From contig JAYTOK010000025.1 of NCBI GenBank assembly GCA_043747835.1, positions 1 through 64,000 of the forward strand: 64,000 nt of DNA, read 5' to 3'. The DNA is from CADEED01 sp043747835 (GTDB lineage Bacteria; Pseudomonadota; Gammaproteobacteria; Steroidobacterales; Steroidobacteraceae). Under the pieces are notes generated by a model. It was not told the origin of the DNA, did not search any database, and worked only from the letters and a program-made list of their open reading frames with translations. Position 1 is the stretch's first letter. The number at the start of each line of letters is the position of its first letter. Shown piece by piece: positions 9,027-17,493 of the stretch. A program made the translations under genes and the position numbers.

Positions 9027-9548
9027 ATGGACACGAAGGTGCGCGACGACGGACCCGGACCCGGAGAACTGCGCGGACGGCAGGGGCTGGAGAAACTGCG
9101 CGCGGTGACCCGCCTGTTCGACCAGGCATTCGGGATTCCCGGCACGAAATGGCGCTTCGGACTCGATGCGTTGTTCGGCCTGGTGCCCGGACTCGGTGAT
9201 GTGATGGGCGCGGTGGTCGCGGTCTACGCGTTGCACGTCGCGCGGCAATTGCGCGCGCCGGGCGTCGTTCAAATGCACATGCTGAGCAACATCGCGATCG
9301 ATGCGCTCGTCGGCACCGTGCCGCTGATCGGCGATATCTTCGATTTCGTGTTCAAGGCGCAGACGCGCAACCTCGCGCTGCTCGACGAATGGATCGGCAC
9401 GCCGCAGACGACCGTGCGGCGGAGCAAGCGCGGGTTGTTGCTGCTGCCGATTGCGATCGTGTCGGTGTTCGCGGTGTTGACCATTCTCGGCGTGTGGATG
9501 TTGTTCATCTTCTTCAGCTGGTTGGTGGGTCTCGTTTCCGGCGGTTGA
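9027..9548 (+). CDS. DUF4112 family membrane protein
   Basis: 173 residues, matching DUF4112: conserved DQAFGIPGTKWRFGLDALFG, then GLVPGLGDVMGA and VPLIGDIFDFVFKA. The repeated P-G/L-GD motif is the family hallmark. The C-terminus is a long hydrophobic stretch (residues about 138-170). Function unknown. It lies 4 bases after the hydrolase stop, likely in the same transcript. The gene-free region after it starts with a large inverted repeat that could end this transcript. Confidence 0.85.
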   Translation: MDTKVRDDGPGPGELRGRQGLEKLRAVTRLFDQAFGIPGTKWRFGLDALFGLVPGLGDVMGAVVAVYALHVARQLRAPGVVQMHMLSNIAIDALVGTVPLIGDIFDFVFKAQTRNLALLDEWIGTPQTTVRRSKRGLLLLPIAIVSVFAVLTILGVWMLFIFFSWLVGLVSGG

Positions 9549-9567
9549 TGGGATGGTGGTCAGCCTC

Positions 9568-9806
9568 GTGGGTGGGAAGTCGTAGACGTCCGTTCGGATC
9601 GATTCGCGGCCCTCAATGGAGATCTCGCTTCAAGAAAGAAATGAGGACATTTCTTTCTTGGCGTTCGCTCGTCGTCGCTACGCGCCTTTCTGGCTTTGAA
9701 AGGTTGCACTAGACAGGCACCACCGCGGCGCGTGAACGCTCCTCCTCGCCGATCTCCATTCGGGCCTCGAATCGATCCGAACGGACGTCTACGACTTCCC
9801 ACTCAC
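9568..9806. repeat. Nested inverted-repeat element
   Basis: Two arms, 9568-9624 and 9750-9806, are near-perfect reverse complements (about 53 of 57 positions, with one small indel). Between them sits a second, perfect hairpin at 9631-9660 (13-base arms, 4-base loop). The structure lies at the start of the 517-base gene-free stretch between the DUF4112 gene and the CpcT-like gene. It looks like a small non-autonomous mobile or REP-like element, or a strong bidirectional terminator. The short open frames here are by-products of the repeat and show no protein family. Confidence 0.75.
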
Positions 9807-10065
9807 AAGCCCGAACGCTCGCGGTCACCACCGAACACGATCCCTGCTGCCTAGCTATCGCCCACTCACGTTGTCGCAAAGAGCGTGATCTCCCGAGCCC
9901 TCTGTAACGCCTGGGAAGCCTTGTCTTCGCTCACCAGGAACAGGAGGCACGCATACTTGAACTACCTAGTTCTTGTCCTGGCACACAGCGAGACGCCGCC
10001 ATCGGTTGGGAATCACGATGACGGTCGGTGCGCACGACGCCGCGCGTATCAACCACCATCGCAAT
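9807..10065. other. Non-coding stretch between inverted repeat and CpcT-like gene
   Basis: 259 bases with no credible gene. The short frames have no start signals or family features, and no tRNA-like or terminator-like fold was recognised. Together with the preceding repeat it forms the largest gene-free interval of the window. Confidence 0.5.
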
Positions 10066-11031
10066 TCACGACCGCTGCTCGCCCGTCTCCGACACCACTG
10101 GCGCGCAATCGATCGCCAGCCACCCGATATCGATTCCAACCCGCCCCGCTCCCAGCGATGTCCAGCTCGACGCAATCGGGTCGCTCTCCGACTTGCCGTC
10201 GATGAGCGTCAGCACCAGCGACTCGCGTCCCTCCGACAACGGCCAGTCGCGGCCGTGCAGCTCGAGCTGCAGCGCGCGTCCGTCGGGCGTGCGGAAATGC
10301 GCGCGGCCACCGCGATCGTGCAGATCGACGCTCGTGATCGACTTTCGTGGTGTGCGCGTCTTCGGCGGGGCCCAGGAGACACCGCAGTTGAACAACCGTG
10401 CCTCGTCGAGATCGACGTGCGGAAAGCCTGCGACTTCTTCCGCGAGTTCGTCGTCGGGCATCGACAGGCGCCGCTTGCGATACCAGAAGAGTCCGTCGCC
10501 GATGACGACGCGGTAGTCGATCCAGCGCTGCTCGTCGCCGTTCCGCTCGAGGCAGAGCTTGCCGTGCGTGCCACCGCGAAATTGCCCGCCTTCACGCTTC
10601 AGTAACAGATCGCAACCCGCGACGGATTCCACGTCCGCCGCCGTCAGCGTCGATGCGATCGCGGATTCGGAGTGGCGTGTGTACTGCCGCACTCGCAACT
10701 CTCCGACCGCAGTGGGCTCGATGGACAGCAGCACTCGACGCCGCAGCTCGAACGGCTCGTCGTAGGGAAACTCCTCCACGTAGAGAACGTGCGTGCCCAG
10801 CCACGGCAGCGACACGCGCCGCACGTTGATCTGCAATCGTTGCTGGTCGACTCGTCCGCCGAGGGCGGTGTCCTCATCCTCGCTCGCGATGAGTTCCTCG
10901 GTCATGTCGTACATGCCGGCCCACAGACTGGCGAGGGATTCGCGATCGTCGGGTGCGCCCTGCGGCGTCTGCGCGTTTGCGGGCGCCGCGGCGGCGACAC
11001 CCAGCGCCGTGGCCGCGAGCAGAAACCTCAG
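10066..11031 (-). CDS. CpcT/CpeT-like (DUF1001) secreted protein
   Basis: Resembles the chromophore lyase CpcT/CpeT family: SLASLWAGMYDMTEEL, then VLYVEEFPYDEPFELRRRVL and CDLLLKREGGQFRG. In cyanobacteria such proteins attach bilins to phycobiliproteins; in a non-phototroph the role is unknown. No ATG, GTG or TTG lies at a sensible place. A CTG whose last two bases begin the tesB stop (CTGA overlap) would give an excellent signal peptide, MRFLLAATALGVAAAAPANA, and about 321 residues; I chose it on that basis. It is the last gene of a reverse operon after tesB. Confidence 0.7.
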   Translation of the reverse strand: MRFLLAATALGVAAAAPANAQTPQGAPDDRESLASLWAGMYDMTEELIASEDEDTALGGRVDQQRLQINVRRVSLPWLGTHVLYVEEFPYDEPFELRRRVLLSIEPTAVGELRVRQYTRHSESAIASTLTAADVESVAGCDLLLKREGGQFRGGTHGKLCLERNGDEQRWIDYRVVIGDGLFWYRKRRLSMPDDELAEEVAGFPHVDLDEARLFNCGVSWAPPKTRTPRKSITSVDLHDRGGRAHFRTPDGRALQLELHGRDWPLSEGRESLVLTLIDGKSESDPIASSWTSLGAGRVGIDIGWLAIDCAPVVSETGEQRS

Positions 11032-11891
11032 GACTGCACGAGACGTATGAGTCCTTCCTGCGCGGTGCTCGCGACGAGCACGCCGTCGCGCGTGTAGAAA
11101 CTGCCGCGCGCGAATCCGCGCGCACCGGAGCTCGACGGGCTGTCGAGCGAATACAGCAGCCACTCGTCGACGCGCGCCGGCCGGTGGAACCAGATGGCGT
11201 GATCGATGCTGGCCATGATGAGGTTGCCGCGCAGGAACGACGACCCGTGCGGCATCGTGGAGGTGTCGAGCAGCCAGTAGTCGGAGATGTACGCGAGCAG
11301 GCAACGATGCAGCGCCATGTCGTCGGGTAGTTTGTCGACCGCGCGGATCCACACCTGTCGCACGGGGTTCGTCGCCACCGGCGCGAGCGGGTTGTAGGTC
11401 TGCACGGGCCGGAATTCGAACGGCCGTTCGATCTCGAGCCAGCGCTTGAGCTTCTCGGGCAGCTTGTCGGTCTCGGACTGCGGCGGCTTCGCGAACGGCT
11501 TGAGCTCCTCCGGCGGCGGCACGGTCGGCGCCGTCACCTGGTACTCGAGTCCCTTCTCCGGCGTCTGGAACGAGGCGGAGCAGATGAAGATCTGCTCACC
11601 GTTCTGGATCGCCACCACGCGGCGCGCCGAGAAGCTGCCGCCGTCGCGGCTGCGATCCACGCTGTAGACGATGGGCTTGTTGAAGTCTCCACGGCGCAGG
11701 AAGTACGCGTGCAGCGAATGCACCTCGCGTCCATCCTCGATCGTCGAAACCGCGGCTTTCAAGGCCTGCCCCAGCACCTGCCCGCCGAACACCTGCGGAC
11801 TGCCCGTGTCACGGCTCTCGCCGCGAAACAGATTCACCTCGAGTCGCTCGAGCTGAAATTGCCGCATCAGGTCGGCGAGCTGCACGTTCAT
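11028..11891 (-). CDS. tesB: Acyl-CoA thioesterase II
   Basis: 287 residues, double hot-dog thioesterase that hydrolyses acyl-CoA to free acid and CoA. Family motifs seen: SRDTGSPQVFGGQVLGQAL near the N-terminus, VHSLHAYFLRRGDF, ARRVVAIQNGEQIF in the first hot-dog, and HAIWFHRP with ARGSFYTRDGVLVASTAQEGLIR at the C-terminus, including the catalytic-site region. Length equals E. coli TesB (286). It begins 4 bases after the azurin stop and overlaps the CpcT-like start, so it belongs to the azurin operon. Confidence 0.95.
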   Translation of the reverse strand: MNVQLADLMRQFQLERLEVNLFRGESRDTGSPQVFGGQVLGQALKAAVSTIEDGREVHSLHAYFLRRGDFNKPIVYSVDRSRDGGSFSARRVVAIQNGEQIFICSASFQTPEKGLEYQVTAPTVPPPEELKPFAKPPQSETDKLPEKLKRWLEIERPFEFRPVQTYNPLAPVATNPVRQVWIRAVDKLPDDMALHRCLLAYISDYWLLDTSTMPHGSSFLRGNLIMASIDHAIWFHRPARVDEWLLYSLDSPSSSGARGFARGSFYTRDGVLVASTAQEGLIRLVQS

Positions 11892-11895
11892 CGGA

Positions 11896-12351
11896 TCAGC
11901 CGAACTTGAACGTGCCGCGCATGATCGAGTAGTGGCCGGGGAAGCTGCAGAAGAAGCTGTAAGCCTCGCCCTTCTTGAGCTTCGACGCCGGGAACTTGAT
12001 CGACGTCGTCTGACCGCCGCCCACGATCTTCGTGTGCGCGATCACGCGAGCATCGGCCGGCTTCACGTGATCGTTCGCGAAGCCCGCGCCCATGCCGTCG
12101 CTCGCCGCCGCGGTCAGGTCGGCGGTCTTCGTGAGCACCCAGTTGTGGCCCATGGCCTGCGCGGGCAGTTTGCCCGTGTGCTTGAGAGTGACTTCGATCT
12201 CGGTGCAATCCGCCGCGACCGCGATCTCTTTCTTGTCGAACTGCATGTTGTCGCCGCCGCCGATCTCGACCGCGCAGACCTTGCCTTGCGCAATGGCGCT
12301 GGCGGAGACCGCGAGGAGAGCGAGCGTGGCGAATGTGCGTGTGAGTTTCAT
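11896..12351 (-). CDS. Azurin (periplasmic blue copper protein)
   Basis: 151 residues with a cleavable signal peptide (about 1-22). The four type-1 copper ligands are all visible: His69 in AMGHNWV, Cys135 and His140 in FFCSFPGHYSIM, and Met144. Cys26 and Cys49 match the conserved disulfide. Azurins carry single electrons in the periplasm, for example from cytochrome c to reductases or oxidases. It lies 17 bases downstream of a flavin reductase gene and 4 bases upstream of tesB. No denitrification or amine dehydrogenase genes are nearby, so the partner is unknown. Confidence 0.95.
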   Translation of the reverse strand: MKLTRTFATLALLAVSASAIAQGKVCAVEIGGGDNMQFDKKEIAVAADCTEIEVTLKHTGKLPAQAMGHNWVLTKTADLTAAASDGMGAGFANDHVKPADARVIAHTKIVGGGQTTSIKFPASKLKKGEAYSFFCSFPGHYSIMRGTFKFG

Positions 12352-12368
12352 GTTTGGCTCCGTTTGCA

Positions 12369-13415
12369 TCAATGAGGAACGCCGAGGCGCTTCTGCATGA
12401 CCGGACTCGTGGTCGTGTACTGCAGGAATTGCTTCTTGGCGGGGTAAAGGTGGTGCTGAATGGCGAAGGCTGCAAGAGCGGCTTCGTGGAATCCGGAAAG
12501 AATCAGCTTCTTCTTGCCGGGGTAGGTGTTGATGTCTCCCACGGCGAAGATGCCGGGGATGCTGGTCTGGAATTTCTCCGTGTCGACCTTCAGCGCCTTC
12601 TTCTCGAGTTCCATGCCCCACTCGGCGATGGGCCCGAGCTTGGGATGCAGTCCGAAGAACGCGAACACGTGGTCGGCCTCGAGCGCGTGCATCGTGCCGT
12701 CGGTGCCTTTGACGTTCATTCCTGTCAGCACGTCGCTTTGCACGATCAACGATTCCGCCAGCCCTTCGATGTAACGCACGGTGCCCGCCGCGGCGAGCGC
12801 CTGCATCTTCGCGACCGACGCGGGCGCGGCCTTGAAATCCGGACGACGATGCACGTGCGTGATCTGCGCGGCTTTGCCGGCGAAGTCGATGACCCAGTCG
12901 AGCGCGGAATCGCCGCCGCCAAAGATCGCGAGCTTCTTGCCGTGATACTGCGCGGCATCTCGCACGCGGTAGTGAATGTTCCGGCCTTCGAAAACTTCAG
13001 CGCCGGGCACGCCGATGCGTCGCGGCTGGAACGAGCCGACACCGCCCGCGATCACGACGGCGCCCGCATCGAAGCGCGTGCCGAGAGCGGTTTCGATGTC
13101 GAACCGGCCGTCGTCGCGCTTCGCGAGTCGCGTGACTTCCTGGCCCAGATGCAGCGGCGCATTGAACGGCGCGATCTGCTGCTGCAGGCGATCGACCAAT
13201 TCCTGCGCGCCGCACACGGGCAGCGCGGGAATGTCGTAGATCGGCTTGTCCGGATACAGCTCGGTGCACTGACCACCGGGCGCACCCAGCGAGTCGACCA
13301 GGTGACAGGTGATTCCCAGCAATCCGAGCTCGAACACCTGGAAAAGGCCGCATGGGCCGGCACCGATGATCACGACTTCCGTGACGATCGGAGACTTCGA
13401 AGAAGGCTCGGACAA
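12369..13415 (-). CDS. Ferredoxin/flavodoxin--NADP reductase, thioredoxin-reductase type
   Basis: 348 residues from a TTG start at 13415, chosen because AAGGA lies 6 bases upstream and the protein then begins just before VVIIGAGPCGLFQVFEL. It has two nucleotide-binding domains: FAD (GAGPCG) and NADPH (FGGGDSALDW followed by HRRPDF), and a C-terminal FAVGDINTYPG motif. There is no CxxC redox pair, which points to the YumC-type ferredoxin-NADP reductases rather than thioredoxin reductase. First gene of the operon with azurin, tesB and the CpcT-like gene. The 123 bases to the divergent gene at 13539 must hold both promoters. Confidence 0.88.
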   Translation of the reverse strand: MSEPSSKSPIVTEVVIIGAGPCGLFQVFELGLLGITCHLVDSLGAPGGQCTELYPDKPIYDIPALPVCGAQELVDRLQQQIAPFNAPLHLGQEVTRLAKRDDGRFDIETALGTRFDAGAVVIAGGVGSFQPRRIGVPGAEVFEGRNIHYRVRDAAQYHGKKLAIFGGGDSALDWVIDFAGKAAQITHVHRRPDFKAAPASVAKMQALAAAGTVRYIEGLAESLIVQSDVLTGMNVKGTDGTMHALEADHVFAFFGLHPKLGPIAEWGMELEKKALKVDTEKFQTSIPGIFAVGDINTYPGKKKLILSGFHEAALAAFAIQHHLYPAKKQFLQYTTTSPVMQKRLGVPH

Positions 13416-13538
13416 AGCGAATCCTTGACTGCAACTGGGCGCGGAATCATATCGCAACGAAGCTGAACGGCCGCCTTCCGGAGGCGGCACCGCTGGGACT
13501 ATAGTCCGGGCAGCCAGGCACCCGAGGGGAGAGAGCTC

Positions 13539-14003
13539 GTGACCAAGCTGAATGTGAACGGAAAAGCGGTGGAAGTGGATGTCGAACCTGACACACCGCT
13601 GCTGTGGGTCCTGCGGGACTCTCTGGGCCTCACCGGAACGAAGTTCGGATGCGGCATGGCGCTGTGCGGCGCCTGCACCGTCCACTTGAACGGCCAGCCC
13701 ATCCGGTCGTGCTCCACGCCCATCAGCGCGGTCGGCGACCAACCGATCACCACGATCGAGGGCCTCTCCCAGGATCGCAGCCACCCGGTTCAGAAGGCCT
13801 GGATCGAGCTCGACGTGCCGCAATGCGGTTACTGCCAGTCGGGCCAGATCATGTCCGCGTCGGCGCTGCTCGAAACGAAGCCGCGACCGAGCGACGCGGA
13901 CATTGACGCCGCCATGGCCGGGAACATCTGCCGCTGCGGGACTTACCAGCGCATTCGCGCCGCGATCCGTCGCGCGGCGGACATCAAGGGCGGAGTCGCC
14001 TGA
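13539..14003 (+). CDS. Molybdenum hydroxylase small subunit, 2Fe-2S (IorA-like)
   Basis: 154 residues from GTG, with GGGGAGAG upstream. Two [2Fe-2S] domains: plant-type ferredoxin cysteines in FGCGMALCGACTVHL and the helical domain cysteines in CGYCQSGQIMSA and GNICRCGTY. This is the electron-transfer subunit of two-subunit isoquinoline 1-oxidoreductase or aldehyde oxidase types, which pass electrons to a cytochrome or membrane acceptor because no FAD subunit is encoded. It pairs with the molybdopterin subunit at 14044. Substrate unknown. Confidence 0.92.
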   Translation: MTKLNVNGKAVEVDVEPDTPLLWVLRDSLGLTGTKFGCGMALCGACTVHLNGQPIRSCSTPISAVGDQPITTIEGLSQDRSHPVQKAWIELDVPQCGYCQSGQIMSASALLETKPRPSDADIDAAMAGNICRCGTYQRIRAAIRRAADIKGGVA

Positions 14004-14043
14004 CGAGATTCATTTTCGGGAAACCTCGTTCAAGGGAGGGGCC

Positions 14044-16164
14044 ATGTCAGCGAATCCGATTGAGATCTCACGCCGGTCATTCCTGGGCGGTCTCGTCATC
14101 GCCATCAGCCTGCCCGCCTGCAAGCAGTCGCCGAAGTCTTCAGGCGAAACGAAGTTCATCGAACCGAATGCGTGGCTGCGCATCGGCACCGACGACAGCA
14201 TCACCTTCTTCTGCGACAAGTCCGAAATGGGCCAGGGAGTTTTCACCTCGCTGCCCATGCTCATCGCCGAGGAGCTCGGCGTCGCGCTCGAGCGCATCAA
14301 CGTCGAGTTCGCGCCGCCCGGCGACGCCTACACCAACAACCTGCTCGGCGGACAGATCACCGGCGGCAGCACGAGCGTGCGCGACGGCTGGGAGAAGTTG
14401 CGCCGCGCTGGCGCCACCGCGCGCGAGATACTGGTCGCGGCCGCCGCGGCGGAATGGGGCGTGAACCCGGCGAGCTGTCGCGTCGACAACGGCGTGATCG
14501 TGTCGTCGCACTTCGAGAAGCTCACGTTCGGCGCCGTCGCCGAAGCGGCATCGAAGCTTGCGCCACCGACAGACGTGAAGCTCAAGCCGAAGTCGGAATT
14601 CAAGCTCGTCGGCAAGCCGCACAAGCGCAAGGACACACCGTCGAAGGTCGACGGCAGCGCGGTGTTCGGCATCGACGTGAAACTGCCCGGCCTGCTGTAC
14701 GCGGCGCTCGCGCAGCCGCCGGTGTTGGGCGGATCGCTCAGGACTTTCGATGGCGATGTCGCGCGCGGCATGCCGGGCGTGGTCGCGGTGGTGCCCACCT
14801 CCTCCGGCATCGCCGTGGTCGCGGACTCCTGGTGGCGCGCGCGCAAGGCGCGCGACGCCGTCGAGATCGAATGGAGCGCGGGCCCGAACGCCTCGCTCGA
14901 CGACGCGAAAATCCGGCAGACGCTGCGCAATGGCGCCAAGGGCGAAGGCCGCGTCGCGCGCAATGACGGCGATGCCGCGACGGCTTTGAAGAACGCGGCG
15001 AGAGTGGTACGCGCGGACTACGAGTTGCCGCTGCTCGCGCATGCGACGCTCGAGCCGCAGAACTGCACGGCGGACGTGCGCGCGGACGGCGTCGACCTCT
15101 ACGTCCCCACGCAGGTGCAACAGATCGCCCAAACTACCGCCGCGAAAGCGGCGGGCGTCGATCCGAAGCTCGTGAAGGTGCACACAACTTTTCTGGGCGG
15201 AGGTTTCGGCCGCCGGCTCGAATCCGATTTCATCCCGGCCGCGGTCGAAGCGTCGAAGGCCGTGAAGAAGCCGGTGAAGCTGATCTGGACCCGCGAAGAC
15301 GACATGACGCACGACGCGTATCGCCCGCCCGCGTTCGACCAGGTCGCCGCCGGCTTCGACGACAAGGGCAAGCTCATCGCGTGGAATCTGCACCTGACGG
15401 GGCCATCGATCACTGCGCGCATGTTTCCGTCGGTCACCGAGAAGATGGTGGATCCGTTCGCCGTCGAGGCCGCGTCCAACTACCCGTACGACGTGCCGAA
15501 CGTGCACGTCGACTTCAAGCAGCAGGAAATCGGCATCGACGTCGGTTACTGGCGTTCGGTGAGCCATGCACTCAACTGCTTCGTCGCGGAAAGCTTCATG
15601 GACGAGCTCGCGGTCGCGCAGAAGAAGAACGCGGTGGACTTCCGCATGGCGCTGCTGGAAAAGCAGCCGCGCTTTCAGCGAGTGCTGAAGCTCGTCGCGC
15701 GCGAATCGCGCTTCGGATTTCCGCCCAAGGACTGCCATCACGGCGTCGCGTTGATGGAAGGCTACGGCACGGTCATGGCGATGGTCGCGGAGATCTATCT
15801 CGAAGGCGGCCTCGTCAAGGTTCGTCGCACCTTCGTGGCCGTCGATTGCGGGCAGCAGATCAACCCCGACACCGTCCTCGCGCAGGTCGAGAGCTCGATC
15901 AACTTCGGACTGTCCGCGCTGTACTGGGGCGACATCAACATCCGTGGCGGCCGCGTTCAGCAGACGAACTTCCATGAGTACAAGGTGGTGCGCATGAACG
16001 ACACCTCGCGCATCGATACCTACGTCGTCGACAGCGACGAGCCGCCCGGCGGCATCGGAGAACCGGCCACTGCACTGGTGGCGCCGGCGGTCTGTAATGC
16101 GATCTATCAGGCGACCGGGCGTAGAATCCGCTCCTTGCCCCTCGCGCGGCATCAACTCGCTTAG
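14044..16164 (+). CDS. Molybdopterin-binding subunit of aldehyde/isoquinoline oxidoreductase (IorB-like)
   Basis: 706 residues from the ATG at 14044 with GGGAGGGG upstream. The N-terminus carries a twin-arginine signal, SRRSFLGGLVIAISLPAC, ending in a lipobox-like cysteine, so the folded, cofactor-loaded complex is predicted to be exported and may be membrane-anchored. Molybdopterin family motifs include EMGQGVFTSLPMLIAEEL, the FLGGGFGRRLE segment and the C-terminal GGIGEPATALVAPAV, where Glu is the usual catalytic base. Works with the 2Fe-2S subunit just upstream on N-heterocycles or aldehydes. No Mo-cofactor maturation gene (XdhC-like) is next to it. Confidence 0.9.
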   Translation: MSANPIEISRRSFLGGLVIAISLPACKQSPKSSGETKFIEPNAWLRIGTDDSITFFCDKSEMGQGVFTSLPMLIAEELGVALERINVEFAPPGDAYTNNLLGGQITGGSTSVRDGWEKLRRAGATAREILVAAAAAEWGVNPASCRVDNGVIVSSHFEKLTFGAVAEAASKLAPPTDVKLKPKSEFKLVGKPHKRKDTPSKVDGSAVFGIDVKLPGLLYAALAQPPVLGGSLRTFDGDVARGMPGVVAVVPTSSGIAVVADSWWRARKARDAVEIEWSAGPNASLDDAKIRQTLRNGAKGEGRVARNDGDAATALKNAARVVRADYELPLLAHATLEPQNCTADVRADGVDLYVPTQVQQIAQTTAAKAAGVDPKLVKVHTTFLGGGFGRRLESDFIPAAVEASKAVKKPVKLIWTREDDMTHDAYRPPAFDQVAAGFDDKGKLIAWNLHLTGPSITARMFPSVTEKMVDPFAVEAASNYPYDVPNVHVDFKQQEIGIDVGYWRSVSHALNCFVAESFMDELAVAQKKNAVDFRMALLEKQPRFQRVLKLVARESRFGFPPKDCHHGVALMEGYGTVMAMVAEIYLEGGLVKVRRTFVAVDCGQQINPDTVLAQVESSINFGLSALYWGDINIRGGRVQQTNFHEYKVVRMNDTSRIDTYVVDSDEPPGGIGEPATALVAPAVCNAIYQATGRRIRSLPLARHQLA

Positions 16165-16176
16165 CAAGGAAAGTCG

Positions 16177-17478
16177 ATGTCGAAGAATGCGGATTTACAC
16201 AAACGGCGCGCCGCGGCGATTCCCCGCGGCGTCGGTAACTCGCTCGCCGTTTACGCCGAGCGCGCGCAGAACGCGGAACTCTGGGATGTCGAGGGACGGC
16301 GCTACGTCGACTTCGCGAGCGGCATCGCCGTGGTCAATACCGGCCACCTGCATCCGCATGTCAAAGCGGCGATGGCCGCGCAGCTCGAGAAGATCACGCA
16401 CGGCTGCTTCCAGGTCACGCCGTACGAGAGCTACATCGCGCTGGCCGAAGCGCTGAACAAGCTCGCGCCGGGCCCGACGCCGAAGAAGACGATCTTCCTG
16501 ACGACGGGGGCCGAGGCCGTCGAGAACGCGATCAAGATCGCGCGTTACGCGACGAAACGCAGCGCCATCATCGCGTTCACCGGCGGCTTCCACGGCCGCA
16601 CGCTCGCGTGCATCGCTTTGACCGGCAAAGTCCAACCGTACAAGGCCGGCTTCGGGCCGATGCTGCCCGAAGTTTTCCACGTGCCCTTCCCCATGGCATT
16701 CCATGGCGTGACGCCGGAAGACTCGTTGCATGCGATCGAGGAGCTGTTCAAGGCCGACGTCGATCCCGCGCGCGTCGCGGCGATCATCATCGAGCCCGTG
16801 CAAGGCGAAGGCGGGTTCTACATCGCGCCGCCGGAATTCCTGCGCGCCTTGCGCGCGCTGTGCGACAAACACGGAATCCTGCTGATCGCGGATGAGATCC
16901 AGACGGGCTTCGCGCGCACCGGCAAGACATTCGCGATCGAACACTCGGGAGTCGAACCCGATCTCATGACAGTGGCAAAGAGCATCGCGGGCGGCGTGCC
17001 GTTGTCCGCGGTGATCGGCAAGGCCGAGGTCATGGACGCGCCGGTAGTTGGAGGTCTCGGCGGCACGTTCGCAGGGTCGCCGCTCGCGTGCGCCGCGGGA
17101 CTGGCGGTGCTCGAGGTGCTCGAGAAGGAAAAGCTGAATCAGCGCGCGCAGGAGATGGGCGCGAAACTCGGCGCGAGATTGAAATCGCTGCAGGCCAGGT
17201 TCCCATGCATCGGGGAAGTGCGCGCGCTCGGCATGATGGTCGCGATCGAACTCGTGAAGAATCGCCGCGCGGACATGCCGGATGCGGAACTGACGAAGGC
17301 GGTCGTGCAGGCCGCGGGTCGACGCGGGTTGATCCTGCTGTCGTGCGGACTCTATTCGAACGTGATCCGGATTCTCGCGCCGCTCACGATTCCGGAAACG
17401 CAGCTCGAGGAAGGATTGCAGTTGCTCGAAGAATCTTTGGCGGAAGCGACGGGTGGCGCGAGCGCCGCTGTGGCGTAA
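16177..17478 (+). CDS. gabT: 4-aminobutyrate aminotransferase
   Basis: 433 residues, class-III PLP aminotransferase that transfers the amino group of GABA (or 5-aminovalerate) to 2-oxoglutarate. Seen: TTGAEAVENAIKIAR (phosphate binding), GGFHGRT, IIIEPVQGEGGFY, the PLP aspartate in LLIADEIQTGFARTG and the Schiff-base lysine in TVAKSIAGGVPLSA. AAGGAAA precedes the ATG. No succinate-semialdehyde dehydrogenase gene is adjacent, so the pathway partner lies elsewhere. It starts 13 bases after the molybdenum hydroxylase gene, possibly by read-through. Confidence 0.93.
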   Translation: MSKNADLHKRRAAAIPRGVGNSLAVYAERAQNAELWDVEGRRYVDFASGIAVVNTGHLHPHVKAAMAAQLEKITHGCFQVTPYESYIALAEALNKLAPGPTPKKTIFLTTGAEAVENAIKIARYATKRSAIIAFTGGFHGRTLACIALTGKVQPYKAGFGPMLPEVFHVPFPMAFHGVTPEDSLHAIEELFKADVDPARVAAIIIEPVQGEGGFYIAPPEFLRALRALCDKHGILLIADEIQTGFARTGKTFAIEHSGVEPDLMTVAKSIAGGVPLSAVIGKAEVMDAPVVGGLGGTFAGSPLACAAGLAVLEVLEKEKLNQRAQEMGAKLGARLKSLQARFPCIGEVRALGMMVAIELVKNRRADMPDAELTKAVVQAAGRRGLILLSCGLYSNVIRILAPLTIPETQLEEGLQLLEESLAEATGGASAAVA

Positions 17479-17493
17479 CGGGGTCAGACCGGT

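Noticed and set aside
9560..9802. 80-residue reverse-strand frame across the nested inverted repeat
   Set aside because: It is explained by the repeat arms, has no ribosome site and no protein-like composition.
11034..11352. N-terminal 106-residue extension of the CpcT-like frame
   Set aside because: It is the antisense-free alternate frame of tesB, arginine/alanine-rich without homology; the signal peptide begins right after it.
12352..12621. 90-residue N-terminal extension of the azurin frame
   Set aside because: It overlaps the flavin reductase gene in another frame, and azurin has a normal signal peptide starting at 12351.
17480..17493. GGGGTCAGACC between gabT and the next gene as a full repeat
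   Set aside because: No complementary arm is found nearby, so it is mentioned only as a possible decayed half.
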